NCBI RefSeq assembly: GCF_002776525.5
Contig: NC_045452.1
Span: 25,485,189-25,549,188 of the forward strand
Source of the DNA: Piliocolobus tephrosceles
Lineage: Eukaryota; Chordata; Mammalia; Primates; Cercopithecidae
Reading direction: 5' to 3'
DNA length: 64,000 nucleotides
In this document: one piece after another, positions 34,292 through 46,190 of the stretch
How positions within the stretch are numbered: the stretch's first letter is position 1
Layout of the letters: every line of letters starts with the position of its first letter
The notes under the pieces: model-generated
What the model saw: only the letters and a program-made list of their open reading frames with translations
The model's database searches: none
Told to the model about the DNA's origin: nothing
Program-made: the position numbers and the translations under genes

Positions 34292-34639
34292 CCACCAGCT
34301 TCATTTCTACACCAACGTTTTATCTCTGCCTGTCCCAAATCCTGTTAAAGCCCCATACAGTATCCTCCTGTGAGTTGAACACAGCATTGACCTTCTTACT
34401 ATCTAGTTTCTTTTCCTTCAATTCTCAGACACTTTCCTCCTCTTCCAGGAGGAACCGTACTCCAGACTGTGGGGCCTCCTTTCACCCTCACGGACCACAC
34501 TTGGCACCCTGGCATGTTTACTTGTCCTGTGTCTCTTGTTCATCTCCCAATTCCCAGACGAGGAGAATGAGAATTTCTGCCTCTTTTTTGTTTCCTGGAA
34601 TCATGTCCTAAAGACAAGAATATAGAATTCATTCAACAT

Positions 34640-34920
34640 TCATCAGTTCAGCAGCTATTTCCTGACCATGTATCTGTTAAGTAACATGCTGAGGCCTTCA
34701 TCTGTTTCTTGGTCCTTCCAGCAATGCTCAGGAGAAGGTCCTCATGTTTGTTTACACATAAGAAAACCTATCATCCCATGCACTTTACCTACAGGGCGGT
34801 GAGGCTTGGGGGTCCCCAGCTCGCCTGGGAGGTGGAGCTCGTGGACAGCACAGCTGAATTCAGGTCCTCTGATACTAAGACCCAGTTGGTTCCCTACTAC
34901 CTATGCCCTCTCTCTCCCCT
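34640..34920 (+). mobile_element. MIR-like relic
   Basis: 'ctatttcctgaccatgtatc', 'cataagaaaacctatcatcc' and 'gctgaattcaggtcctctga' follow the order of MIR core elements, heavily diverged. Confidence 0.5.
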
Positions 34921-34965
34921 AAAATTAAGGAAGGAAGTGTAACCTCTCCTTAAAAACTCCATGTC

Positions 34966-35304
34966 GGCTAGGCGCAGTGGCTCACGCTTGTAATCCCAAC
35001 ACTTTGGGAGGCCAAGGTGGGCAGATCATGAGGTCAAGAGATCGACACCATCCTGGCCAACATGGTGAAACCCCGTCTCTACTAAAGATACAAAAATTAG
35101 CTGGGCATGGTGGTGCACGCCTGTAGCCCCAGCTATTCGGGAGGCTGAGGCAGGAGAATCGCTTGAACCCAGGAGGCCGAGGTTGCAGTGAGCTGAGATC
35201 ATGCCACTGCACTCCAACCTGGTGACAGAGTGAGACTCTGTAGCCTGGTGACAGAGTGAGACTCTGTCTCAAAAAAACAAAAACAGAAACAAAAACAAAC
35301 AAAC
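34966..35304 (+). mobile_element. AluS with duplicated 3' segment
   Basis: Two arms, then a direct duplication of 'gcctggtgacagagtgagac' (about 26-base period) near 35217-35270, then a (CAAAA)n tail. Confidence 0.94.
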
Positions 35305-35749
35305 AACCTTCCATGTCTACCCTGTTTCCATTTGGCTGGGGTCATCTGAGTGTGACCTTGTGTCAAAGCCAGGCTACATACCAGGAACTTGGTTCCAGAT
35401 GTGGTTCTCTGCACCTGTTGCTCCTGCGCCCTCCCCCTGGTGTGGTGGGCAGATGGATGGGGGAGACGGTACCCCAAGCTCATGGGCATCCTCTGCCCCT
35501 CTTGAGCCTGGCTTCTGCCTCATCTGCCTCACTGCAGAGGCTGCAAGTGGCCTCCCTCCGGCTCCTTACTGCCTGGCAGATAACACCCCCACCCCACCGC
35601 CTGACCCCGCTGCCACATCCCCCGGCCCCTAGCAGGGGCCACACAGGGCCTCACTCCCCACCATGCTAGAATTCTTCACGTGTGAGAAAGCAGCTTAGAG
35701 GGGCAGGGGGGAGACAGGCAGGGAGAGGAGGAGTAGGAAGTAAGAGGAG

Positions 35750-35905
35750 GACACGGGCAGCCAGGAAGCCGGGAGCAGGTGATGGAGACATAGTCCAGTT
35801 ACAGCTGTGACAGCTTTGCCAGCACTACGTGCCCTGGGCCCCAATTTCTTCACCTGAAAAATGAATGCACCTGGCAGGTGGGACGCAGTCACTTAAATAC
35901 AGGTG
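35750..35905 (-). mobile_element. MIR fragment, antisense
   Basis: 'gggccccaatttcttcacct', 'gaaaaatgaatgcacctggc' are reverse MIR. Confidence 0.55.
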
Positions 35906-36795
35906 AGTTCCTTCTCCTTCTTATTTTCCTTTAAAAATATCAAAACACCTACCCAGGGACAGTGCTGAAATTCTAAAATGCTGCGGCTTCTCATGATGCC
36001 ATTTTTCAGGGGTGTGAGACTTCTCTGTTTAAGGGTGGCAAATGACAGTCTGGCAAGGCTGGGGGACCTGGGTGAGGATCCAGCCTGAGTCTCTGGGAAA
36101 CTCACCACCTTACACGGTCACCTGCAGACCCAAGGCCGGGAAAACGGAAAATGCGCGGGGCTCCTGCATTCTGCCTGGCCAGCCTGCAGGGTATTTGCAG
36201 CAAAAGAGAAGAGTATTCCACTGAGATATCTGTGTGATTTCTGCAGCTTCTCTAGAGGGCTTGTCTGTCTACCAAAATATCTTTGGTGTGTGAGAAAGCA
36301 GCATCAGTGAGTGGAGAGGCGGCTCCAGCATACGGCACAAAGATGGGTTCCTAACAAATGGTGGAGGGTGAGGCTGGCGGCGTGGCTGGGTGGCCTTCTA
36401 GAGCCTCTGCATCATTCTCTGTCCACAGGGAGGAGTAATATTTGTTTTGCCTGTATGCGGTATTGTTTATTACAGATAACCAGCAACTACATTAGGGGAA
36501 AATCTTAAAGGCCGTGAGGTATGATTCAAGTAACAGGCTTTGGGGCACAAACTTTCTGAACCATTCGTGCTCTGAGTTTGTAGAAGACTCTTTCAGGCAC
36601 AGTTCTGCACTCACAGTTCTAAACATGGTCAGATAAAATTAAACAAAAACGGTTGTTTGCAGCCCCGGAAGACACCTCGTTTCAACATCACAGCTTACAC
36701 TACTTCAACCCAAGTGACCTGGTGGCACTGTTACCAAAGATGTGCGATGTCACCCAGGACGCATCCCACAGGGTATGGACCTGGCTGTTAGCTAC
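35906..36795. other. intron 3' of the 36796-36910 exon
   Basis: Unassigned intron downstream in transcription of the most upstream exon. Confidence 0.45.
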
Positions 36796-36910
36796 CTTCA
36801 AATCCTGCCGCAAAATCAAGATAGCTCATCCCTTCCTTCTCAAAGCCTATTTTAGTGGTCAGCAGGGCATACTGCTCATCGTCCATGGGCATCCCAGTGT
36901 CTTCCAGTAC
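36796..36910 (-). CDS. EFCAB6: EFCAB6 internal coding exon (most upstream in window)
   Basis: On the minus strand this 115-base exon is preceded by an AG acceptor (complement of 36911-36912) and followed by a GT donor (GTAGCT, from 36795 downwards). It opens in phase 0 with VLEDTGMPMDD and ends GYLDF-like as SYLDFAAGFE plus one base. This is the second half of an EF-hand pair: a helix, a degenerate loop (KIGFEKEGMSYLDF, lacking the acidic pattern) and a final helix. From memory it matches human EFCAB6, a multi-EF-hand protein reported to bind DJ-1 and the androgen receptor. The next upstream exon, which should end in a lysine-rich helix, was not found to the right, so it probably lies beyond the window. 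Confidence 0.93.
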
Positions 36911-37039
36911 CTGACGAGGGAGAGAGGGGAGGGTGGAGAGGTGTTAGGTGGTTCTGCGGGTCACTACTCCCCGAGCACCTCCTGCCCCTGCGCCAGCTCA
37001 CAGCACGGCCCATAATGGTTACTTACCTGACCCCACCCA

Positions 37040-37125
37040 CAGGCTGCCAGAGGGTAGGACCGAGTCTGCTGTGTCCCTGGGCCTTGCACAAGGCTTGTGT
37101 TTGTTGGGTGAGTAAGTGAACAAAG
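37040..37125 (+). mobile_element. L2 3'-end relic
   Basis: 'gccagagggtaggaccgagt', 'tccctgggccttgcacaagg', 'gttgggtgagtaagtgaa'. Confidence 0.65.
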
Positions 37126-38060
37126 GGACAAGTGGTGCAGTCGGCATGGTACTTGGGCCCACAGGCGCTACTGCAGACTTTTCCAAGCTGTGCCGTCCAA
37201 GATACCCAAAGCCACACTTGTTACTGCCGTGGCTTTAGAGTCTCATACGTCAGGTTTATGTTCACATATATTCAAGAAAACAAAATAAAGCAAGCAAGGT
37301 AGTTTGAAGAAGGAAAACTGAAGTTTTCATTCAAGTTTCATTATGATCCCAGTTTACATGAAAAGCGGCTGTTTTTTTTTTTAATGGGGGGGCATCCATG
37401 AACGCTTTTTTTTCTTCTCCATATGCTAGTCCACTCACAGAAAGTTATTCCTGATTCCTTCCCTCCAAAACACATGACCTACTGTTTCAGTTTTGGGTTT
37501 ATTGGGGGCAGAGGGAGCACCCAAGAAAATACTCTTCTCTGCCTTGCAAATACTGAAGTCTCGATGACATCTCCCTAGGAATTACAGAAAAGATGATGCC
37601 CTTTGGCCAAAAACCCAGACAGAGCTGCCTGCGCAAATGTGAGCCACCCACAGAAGGGGTGCTGGGTGGATACAGGTAGATGGAAGGCACCACCTCTGCT
37701 GATCTCAGAGTATTCACAATCCAAATGGGAAAGCACGGGTTTCCCTCCAAGAAAGAACACGGAATCACAGTTCTAAATGTATCTATGGACCAAGAGGTCA
37801 AAGATGTCCAGGATGACCAACCCCACCGGCAACAGGGGATGGAATGCTTTCTAGGAGAACTGGGTTTGCTGATGGGTTGTGAAGAAAGTGTGTGTTGGGT
37901 GGTGAGGAATACACAGGTTATCGTCAACAAAGTCAGCAGACATCACCGGAAGTCAGAGTAAGTTCCAGGTGGAGGAGTGCAGTGGCACTCACTGAATTCA
38001 GCGGAAGAGGCGGCTGGGGAGGGAACAGAGGGACCAGGTGAGGCAGTGTTGCCCTCATCA
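37126..38060. other. intronic sequence, no gene seen
   Basis: No recognised repeat. The overlapping ORFs at 37499-37961 on opposite strands lack any domain. Confidence 0.4.
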
Positions 38061-38067
38061 TGGTCAT

Positions 38068-38650
38068 TGAGCAGCACCTCTTAGTGCCCGTGTATAACAG
38101 GCACGGTGCGGGGCTCTGTACAGGCTCCACGCGGATCTCATTTAATCCTCAGCAGAAGCCTCGAGAAAGGCACTCTTTCTAACCTCATTTTAACGCCATG
38201 GAAACTGAGTCTTAGGGAGTTTGGGTCACTTTTCTTAAACACATGAATAGGAAGCGACAAACCTGGGGTTCAAATCCAATTCTTCTTTTCTTCTTCTTCT
38301 TCTTCTTCTTCTTCTTTTTTTTTTTTTTTTTTTTTTTCCTTTTGAGACAGAGTCTTGCTCTGTCACCCAGGCTGGAGTGCAATGGTGCTACCTAGGTACA
38401 CTGTAACCTTTACCTCTCCGGCTCAAGTGATCCTCCTGCCTCAGCTTCCCAAGTAGCTGGGATTACAGGCACATGCCACCACACCCAGCTAATTTTTGTA
38501 TTTTTAGTAGAGACGGCGTTTCACCACGTTGGCCAGGCTGGTCTCAAACTCCTGACCTCAGGTGATCCACCTGCCTCGGCCTCCCAAAGTGCTGATGTAT
38601 GAGCCACCACGCCCGGCCTCAAACCCGGTTCTTATTAACCACTGTGATGA
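38068..38650 (+). mobile_element. MIR interrupted by Alu
   Basis: 'ctcatttaatcctcagcaga', 'ccatggaaactgagtcttag', 'cctggggttcaaatcc' before the Alu and 'ggttcttattaaccactgtg' after it. Confidence 0.85.
38282..38618 (-). mobile_element. AluS, antisense, with (TTC)n tail
   Basis: A (TTC)n tract at 38282-38316 and a T run to 38337 represent the tail on the minus strand. The body runs to 'cgcccggcc' at 38618. The head has lost about 12 bases ('gtgctgatgtatgagccacc'). A diverged flanking duplication 'tcaaatccaattctt'/'tcaaacccggttctt' is visible. Confidence 0.93.
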
Positions 38651-40447
38651 GATCTACTGTAAGGTCACAGGAGCCTGGACAAAGAAGAGAAGAGATGAAA
38701 ATGGACAGGAAATGGCCCAGTGGGAGCGAGAAGCTCCGCCATGGAGCCCTGGTGTCCTCCACGTATCCAAAGAAGCCACATAGGCAAAGACCAGCCTGAG
38801 CCTTGGTGGAGCCTGAAAGGACAGGAGGCCTCTAAGGAGCTGGCCAGAGCCCACCTCCCACCTGCCTCCCTATCTCCCCAGGAAGGCTGTCAGGAGACAG
38901 TTTCTCCTGCCTCCAGATTCTGACAGGGTGAGGGGCTTTCTGCCCCGGCCCCTTACACTAAAGCTGCAGAAGGAAGCCTCTTGGCTGCAGTCTGGATGTG
39001 GCTCTCGGCAACAGGGCACTCCACACCTTGTGGTGCAGTCATCAGCTTCTTTCGTTTAGGTGTCATCCTTTTTGATATTTGGGAAGAGGACCAGAGAGCT
39101 GGCCCTTGTGGCTTATTCTCCCTTTCGCTGTCTATGTAAATAACAGTCTGATCGTGAAAGTGGCGCATTGTATCTTTGCTGGTCCAATCAGTCAAGCCTG
39201 GCCTCGGCTTCCTGTGCGTGGAGGTACACAGGCCGTGATGTGGCTGGTGCAGGGCTGGAAGCTGAGAGAAAAGGGAAGGGATGGAGGCGTTGCAGTGCTG
39301 CCCAGGGGGATTCAGGGGAGTGGCAACGCAGGAGTACAAGGCTATCACCAGGGCCTGCCTGTGGAATTGGGCAGGAAGCATGTGACTAGGAATGCTGACA
39401 GTTCTGTGCCATCTGCACATGGTCCCTGGCCTAGCTCTGCCTGTCCCAGCACAGGATAGCCCTGGTGTTCAGGTAGAAAGCCGTGGCCCCCACAGAAGTA
39501 CCCACAGCCACGGTGAACCTCTGATTGGTTGCTTGCTTTGAAAAAAACTTAATATTTTGAAAACAATTGCACATGAATTATTCATGGCAAATTCTTCTTG
39601 CTCAGTTCTTTCACAAAACCATATGTACTGGATCATAAGGAAATGTCTGCAGGCAAATGTTCCCCAGCCTGGAGGGCTGTGAGGTGCCAGGGAGATTCGT
39701 ACCATCCCCCAGGCCCTCAGCAGCCTGTCCAGCAGTCGCAGGACCGTAATCCCCAGGGGTGCGGAGCACCGCAGAGAACACAAACGCTGCAAGTGCTATT
39801 CCCAGAAGAGGCTCAGGGCAGGCCCCAGATGCAAAGGCCTCCAATGCGTCTTCCGAGGCTCCCCTTGCACCACTTTCATTTCTAAGATGAACACAGTAGC
39901 AAATCAACCAGATTTATCATGACCCTTGGAGGCAACATACAATACGAAGGAAGGCGCACCAGCAAGGTTTATAAAACAGATTTAAATGTTTAACCATTCA
40001 AGTCATTTCCTTTGGTCTTTTCTAGGAGGCATTCTCCTAAGAAAGTTGCTCAAAGACTGACAAACTATGGTCTGGCATGTGTTGACTCACCAGAGAGTCG
40101 TCACTCCTGCCGCCCCTGGGGCGTCCCTTAGATTGTAGAACCGACTCTTCCCCAGGAGGCCACAACATTTCAGGGAACTGTTGCTGGGCCCTCTCCACCC
40201 TGAGAACGTGCCCGATGATGAAAGTGAGGACTCAGCCTTTTCTAAACGCAGCCCCTGCACAACATTCTGTGAGAGAAGCAGCCACCAGTTTCTGTCTGTG
40301 ACACTTGTTTGCTACGTCTCTTTGCAGCACTTTTTTGGCGGTTTCTATGTGATTACACTACATATTCTCAACTTTTCACAGTCTGTTTAGACTTAATGTT
40401 ATGCCACTTCACATAGACTGTAGAAACCTTGCAACTTCATAGAGGTC
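38651..40447. other. intronic sequence with unassigned ORFs
   Basis: About 1.8 kb without a repeat I can name. It holds a 155-codon minus ORF (38953-39420) and a CpG-richer patch (39700-39880) with ORFs on both strands. No homology was recognised for any of them. Confidence 0.4.
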
Positions 40448-40461
40448 TCCTGCACCCTGTT

Positions 40462-40750
40462 TTTTTTTTTTGTTGTTGTTGTTTTTCAGATGGAGTTTCA
40501 CTGTTGCTGCCCAGGCTGGAGTGCAGTGGCGCAATCTTGGCTCACCACAACCTCCACCTGCTGGGTTCAAGTGATTCTCCTGCCTCAGCCTTCCGAGTAG
40601 CTGGGATTACAGACATGTGCCGTGTACCACCATGCTCGGCTAATTTTGTATTTTTAGTAGAGACAGGGTTTCTCCATGTTGATCAGGCTGGTCTTGAACT
40701 CCTGACCTCAAGTGATCTGCCCACCTCAGCCTCCCAAAGTGCTAGGATTG
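40462..40750 (-). mobile_element. AluS, antisense, 5'-truncated
   Basis: Perfect 14-base duplication tcctgcaccctgtt at 40448-40461 and 40751-40764. The element lacks the first roughly 20 consensus bases: it ends at 'gtgctaggattg'. Confidence 0.95.
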
Positions 40751-40764
40751 TCCTGCACCCTGTT

Positions 40765-42480
40765 CTTATGGTATAGTTGACATCTGTTTCACATCTACAT
40801 ATGTTATAAATCCCACAAGACAATGCCATGATTTTTGCTTTGAATATTCCTATGTGGTTTTTAAATGAAGAAAAATAATAGCCTTCTATATTTAATCAGC
40901 AATTTGCCATTTCTAATGTTCTTTGTTCTGTTGTGGACAGCCAAGTCTTCCTAGTATCAAACTCCTTCATCCTGAGAAATTCCTTTAGCCTTGCTTGTAG
41001 CGAAGATCTACTTGCAATGAATTATCTTAGCTTCTGTTTTATTCAATTTGAAACAATCACCTTCATTCTTGAAGGAGACTTTGGCTGGGTATAAAATTCT
41101 GGGTTGGGAGGTATACGTTTGGTTTTGCTTTTGCTTTTTTCCTTCCCATATGTTACTGTTCCACTATCTTCTCACCTCCTCCATTGTTTCTGGTGCAAGG
41201 CCAATGGTAATTTAAAATGTTGTTTTCCTGTTTGTAATGTGTCATTTTTCTCATGCTGTTTTTAAGATTTCTCTCTTTGATTTTGCTTTTCAGCAGTTTG
41301 TCTGTTATTTTCTTTGTAATATCCTACTTGGGGTTTTCTGAGCTTCTGGAATCTATATTAGGGCCTTTCACCAAAATTGGCAAATTTTAGCCATTATTTC
41401 TTCACATATGTCCTCTTCCCTAACCCCTGTCTTTTTTCCTTTTGTGATTCCAATTACACCTATGTTAGACCTTTTGATATTGCTCATATGATTGTGAAAC
41501 ACTATTCTCTCTTTCTCTCTCTTTTTAAAAAGCTTTTCTCTCTCCTCTTCAGTTTGTATAACTATTAATCTATCCTTAGGCTCACTGACTTCTGTCATCT
41601 TCATTCTGTGGTTGAGCTATCTGGTGAATTTTTTGTTTCAGATATCTTATTTTTCAGTTCCAGAATTTCCATGTGGTTCTTCTTATAATTTCTATTTCTT
41701 TGCTGAGATTTCATATATTTTCATTCGTTATATTTTCCTTTGTATCACTGAGCATTTTTATAATGGTTACTTTAAAGTCTTTGAGTGTTAATTCTAACAT
41801 CTGGTAATCTTAGAGTCTTTTGAGAAAGATCACATTTTTTCTGTTTCTCCAAAGTTGAATAATTTGGGGTACCCTGGACATCGTGGAGGTTATGGTGTGG
41901 GGCCTGTGGATTCTGTTGTAGTTCTCCAAAGAGTGACATTTTTTTATGTCTACATATGTTACAAATCTATATATCTATGTATTTTATATAAATCTATATA
42001 TTTGTTTCATGTGTTTGAGCAGGCAGTAGGCTTGGTTGGAATCAAACTGAAAAAGTTTGAGTGTGTTGGGCTGTAGCTTAAATTTCAGTTCAGTTCTTGT
42101 ATCCTTAGCTAGGTTACTTGCAATCTGCTCTGCTGATGTGTGGTTTAGAGTCAGCCAGAGATTGAGGAAGAATCTATATGCAAAAGCAGGAGCATCTACT
42201 CTCTCTGGCTCTCTCCTTTTCAAAATGCCCCCTTTCTCCATCCCCATCTTTACTTTCAGGTAGCATTAGTTACCCAGACCTCTTCCCTCTGGTTCTTCAA
42301 GCCAGAAAGGCTATTAGTTTCCTCAGGTGAACAGCTGTAGAAAATGGGAACTCACTCATGCTATTCCCCTCTTTAAGAGTTGACACCCTCCTGAATGTTC
42401 TTGCCTAGTCTAGTTTCATTTTCCGGGACCTTCAGGCATTTGGTTATTTAATAAATTACTGATTTACTGACTTACTTAAC
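40765..42480 (-). mobile_element. L1M, 5' region, antisense
   Basis: 'agactttggctgggtataaa', 'tttaaagtctttgagtgtta', 'ttctaacatctggtaatctt' are the reverse complement of old L1M 5' UTR text. No intact ORF. Confidence 0.75.
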
Positions 42481-42640
42481 ATAGTCCAGTGTTTATACTT
42501 GGTATCTCTGGGAGGGCTGGTCCAGTAGAAGCTTACTTAGCCAAACTGGAAGCAAAACTCCCAGGAATATTTGCTGGGTGCTACAGCAAGCACATTCTTA
42601 AGATACAGGTATCACCAGCTCAGGGAGAGCTTTCTCGGTC

Positions 42641-42787
42641 CTCCCCAGCCTGGGTGACCAAAAAAAAAAAAAANNNNNNNNNNNNNNNNNNNNNNNNNNN
42701 NNNNNNNNNNNNNNNNNNNNNNNNNNNNNNNNNNNNNNNNNNNNNNNNNNNNNNNNNNNNNNNNNNNNNNNNNAAAAAAAAAAAAAA
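42641..42787. repeat. Alu tail remnant and A run around a gap
   Basis: 'ccagcctgggtgacc' then A run, 100 N, A run. Only the last Alu bases are visible. Confidence 0.75.
42674..42773. other. assembly gap, 100 N
   Basis: Exactly 100 N inside a poly-A run (13 A before, 14 A after). The unresolved content could be longer poly-A or a missing element. Confidence 0.99.
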
Positions 42788-42809
42788 CCTGAGCTTCCAT
42801 ACCCCTTCT

Positions 42810-42965
42810 GTTTACTTCCATCATAGATAGTCCCTTGCACAGAACCTAACACATGGCAGGCACTGAACAAATTGCTATTGTGTATAGAATTACCAGCACT
42901 TCCTTTTCACTTCTATATGCCAAGAGCACAGAGTAGGTGTTCACTAAAAGTTTCATGAGAAGAAG
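42810..42965 (+). mobile_element. L2 3'-end relic
   Basis: 'acatggcaggcactgaacaa', 'cacagagtaggtgttcacta'. Confidence 0.6.
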
Positions 42966-43133
42966 AGAATGGGATATCAACATAAGGAACAGCTGGGAAC
43001 ACTCACAGACTCTTGCTATTGCATCTGGTTGAATCTTGAGTCTGACTAAGAAAGCCCACGCCTATGCAGATATGAGTACCAGGTGATCATTCAGCTATGG
43101 CGAGGAAGGAGTTGGAATATTAAGAATACTGTG

Positions 43134-43427
43134 GACCAGGCACAGTGGCTCACACCTGTAATCTCAGCACTTTGGGAGGCTGAGGCAGGTGGATTGCCTG
43201 AGGTCAGGAGTTCAAGACCAGTCTGGCCAACATGGTGAAACCCCGTCTCTACTGAAAATACATAAATTAGCTGGGCATGATGGCAGGTGCCTGTAATCCC
43301 AGCTACTCAGGAGGCTGAGGCAGGAGGATCGCTTGAACCTGGGAGGCAGAGGTTGCAGTGAGCTGAGATCGCGCCTTTACACTCCAGCCTGGGCAACAAA
43401 AGCAAAACTCCATCACAGAAAAAAATA
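43134..43427 (+). mobile_element. AluS
   Basis: Two arms. Flanking duplication aatactgtg at 43125-43133 and 43428-43436. Confidence 0.94.
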
Positions 43428-43751
43428 AATACTGTGAGGCCAGACAAAAAGATACTTTCCTTGTGAGACACACAAAAGGGCCCAGGAGGAAAGGGAGACA
43501 GTACAGGGACTGGGAGGTGCCAGCTCCTCAGCAGGTGGTACAGACCTCAGTGTGGGTATCTCAGTGTGTGTGCTGGACCAGCCGTGGGATCCTCATCAGT
43601 CTTCCCCTAATACTACACTTAGCAAAGTTCTCTTCTGAAAATATCAGTTAAGGGGAGCCAAGGGAGAGATTCCTGTTTGTATTTAAGCCAGAGATTTAAA
43701 GGATGCACCCTGAAGAGATTCAGGGGCACAAAATTTGGAGACTGGCTTTTT

Positions 43752-44047
43752 TTTTTTTTTTTTTTTGAGATGGAGTTTCACTCTTGTTGCCCAGTCTGAA
43801 GTACAGTGGTGCAATCTCGGCTCACCGCAACCTCCACCTCCTGGGCTCAAGCGATTCTCCTGCCTCAGCCTCCTGAGCAGCTGAGATTACAGGCATGCGA
43901 CACCACGTCCGGCTAATTTTGTATTTTTAGTAGAGATGGGTTTCACCATGTTGGTCAGGCTGGTCTCGAACTACTGACCTCAGGTGATCCACCCGCCTCA
44001 GCCTCCCAAAGTGCTGGGATTACAGGCGTGAGCCACCATGCCTGGCT
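43752..44047 (-). mobile_element. AluS, antisense
   Basis: T run then 'gagatggagtttcactcttg' to 'caccatgcctggct'. Flanking 'gagactggctttt'/'gagacggctttt'. Confidence 0.94.
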
Positions 44048-44935
44048 GAGACGGCTTTTTAGCCATCCCTCCGTGCCTGGAAATCCTGTGGCCTAAATTC
44101 TTTTGTGATAAAACTAAAGAGAGTTATGGGTTTTATTTTTAATAGTAATATTATTTCTATTTATTTACATACCCATTCATAGACAACATGAAACAGGTAC
44201 CAAAAAAAAAAAGTCTGCCTTCTCTAGAATTTCAGACATGCTCTGTCTCCCCACCTCTCCCATCCCAGGGATACCTCATCTTCCAGTTCCTCCCCCACCT
44301 ATGAACCACCTGCCACCACAGAGCTGTGTCATCCAGAATGCAGGCATGATCTGAGAGTTCCAGTCATGAAGGTTATCTGATCACATGCAAAGCAGGTACT
44401 AAGGAGAAGAGTACTATGGCTGGAAAAGAATATGACATTTTCAAAATAGGCCTAATTTGTATTTGAATGGAAAATTCAAATTCTTTTGGCAAATGCTTCC
44501 TAGCATCATCAGACACACGTCTCACTGTCCGTGTAGCCCCAGCAAGACAGAATCTTCAAAGCTGATGCAAACTGGGGTGACAGGCAATTGTGATGCCATG
44601 GTCATGTGCACAGGCTGCAGCATATTGGGCTCAGGATGCTGTTGCCAGCTATGAGTGCAGATAAATAACGGGGTTTCCTTTTCAAGTCTTCACCAACAGG
44701 AATACTGTGAAGAATGCCATGAATGGTCACAGGGCGCAGGGCATCTCAGATAAGAAGCCCCTTGCAGGAAAACACCGACAGCCACGGTGTGCCTGATTAC
44801 AGGTACACTTCTCAAGCACAGAGCCCACCATCAACAGCATAGTGCCAAAAGCCAGAGCTGGCTTCTGAGCCACAAACCCTCCTTCCTGGCTCCAGATAGG
44901 AACGGCAGCTTCCCAAGGATCGCCACGAAAGAGCG
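44048..44935. other. intronic sequence, no gene seen
   Basis: No repeat or coding signature recognised. Confidence 0.4.
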
Positions 44936-44939
44936 TTTG

Positions 44940-45310
44940 ATTGAGGAGCTACCAGGGGCCACCCCAGGACCGAATGACTTCCATCCCTCATTTAAACCTT
45001 GCAACAATGCCTCAACAGAAGTATGACCAACTCCATGTTCTAAATGAGGAGATCAAAGTTTAAGAAGGCGAAATAAGCCAACTGCTTTCTAGGAAGACAC
45101 AAGTGGTAAGAAGTAGAGCAAAGATTTGAACACGAGTCGGTCGGACTTCACGGGACAACATTGTCTTGTAGAGTCAGCACTGGACGAGACAAGAGAGTGT
45201 CAGGTTCAGCCTTGTCCTTTACTGATGAGAAACCCAAAGCTCAGAGATGCAAGCTCCTGCCTCATGTTCATGTGTGAGCAGTAAGGAGCCACTCATGTGA
45301 CTCTGCTGGG
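44940..45310 (+). mobile_element. MIR relics
   Basis: 'ctcatttaaaccttgcaaca', 'tctaaatgaggagatcaaag', 'agcaaagatttgaacacgag', then 'actgatgagaaacccaaagc'. Probably two adjacent MIR pieces. Confidence 0.65.
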
Positions 45311-45549
45311 TGTACTGCTGCCCAGGGAAGCCTGGGAGCCAAGAACTGCGACCCGGCTCTGACAGCCGAGGCTGAAGTGCAGCTGAGGCTCTGGCTGTAC
45401 AAACAGCATATGACGCTGCTTCCTTTTGCACAGGATCCTCACCCTGGGAGACGCGTTGCTCCGCATCAGATGACCAGCCTGGCACCGTTCACAGAGGACA
45501 CACTAGGTTTGTTTCTTCACCAACTGTTGTGTGCCATGTGTTTGGAACA

Positions 45550-46190
45550 GGTCTACAGCAGGGATAGGGTGTCTATGAGTCAGCAACTATACAACAAACA
45601 AGCTGAAATTCAGTGGCTTACAACAAAATAAGCATTTGTTCTTGCACTTGCAGGTCCGCAGGTCAAGTGTGGGTTGGCTGATGTGAGACAGGAGTGGCTG
45701 CGTGTTTCTTTTTGCTTTCTTTTCTTTTTTTTTTTGAGACAGAGTCTTGCTCTGTCGCCCAGGCGGGAGTGCAGTGGTGTGATCTCGGCTCACTGCAACC
45801 TCCGCCTCCCAGGTTCAAGCAATTCTCCTGCCTAACCCTCCTTAGCAGCTGGAATTACAGGTGCCCACCACCACACCCGGCTAATTTTTGCATTTTTAGT
45901 AAAGACAGGGCTTCACCATGTTGGTCAGGCTGGTCTTGAACTCTTGACCTCAAGTGATCTACCCGCCTAGGCCTCCCAAATTGCTGTGATTACAGGCATG
46001 GCTGCATGCGGGTTGACTGGGCTTGGCTCCCGAATGCAGGTTGGATTTGGACCTGCTTTATGTAGATTCATTCTGGGGACCAAACGGAAGGGACAGAGCT
46101 GCCCTAGGCAAGCTCTTCGAGCAGCAGATAATGGGTGCACAGGCTTAGCATGTTCCAGGTCAAGGAAAGCCATATATTAGTGGTGAGGGA
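45550..46190 (+). mobile_element. unidentified old interspersed repeat interrupted by Alu
   Basis: 'ctgaaattcagtggcttaca' and 'gtgggttggctgatgtgaga' recall a widespread ancient mammalian repeat, but I cannot name the family. Text on both sides of the Alu at 45706 appears continuous. Confidence 0.35.
45706..45997 (-). mobile_element. AluS, antisense, 5'-truncated
   Basis: T run, 'gagacagagtcttgctctgt', ending 'tgtgattacaggc', so the first consensus bases are lost. Short duplication 'gtggctgcgtg'/'atggctgcatg'. Confidence 0.92.

Noticed and set aside
39570..39907. Opposed ORFs of 95-107 codons in a CpG-richer patch, possible retrocopy
   Set aside because: No recognisable protein, no poly-A tail and no target duplication. 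Left as unassigned intron.
40081..40118. Possible minus-strand exon ending at a GTGAGTC donor
   Set aside because: No matching acceptor or frame, and it does not fit the EFCAB6 residues expected upstream.
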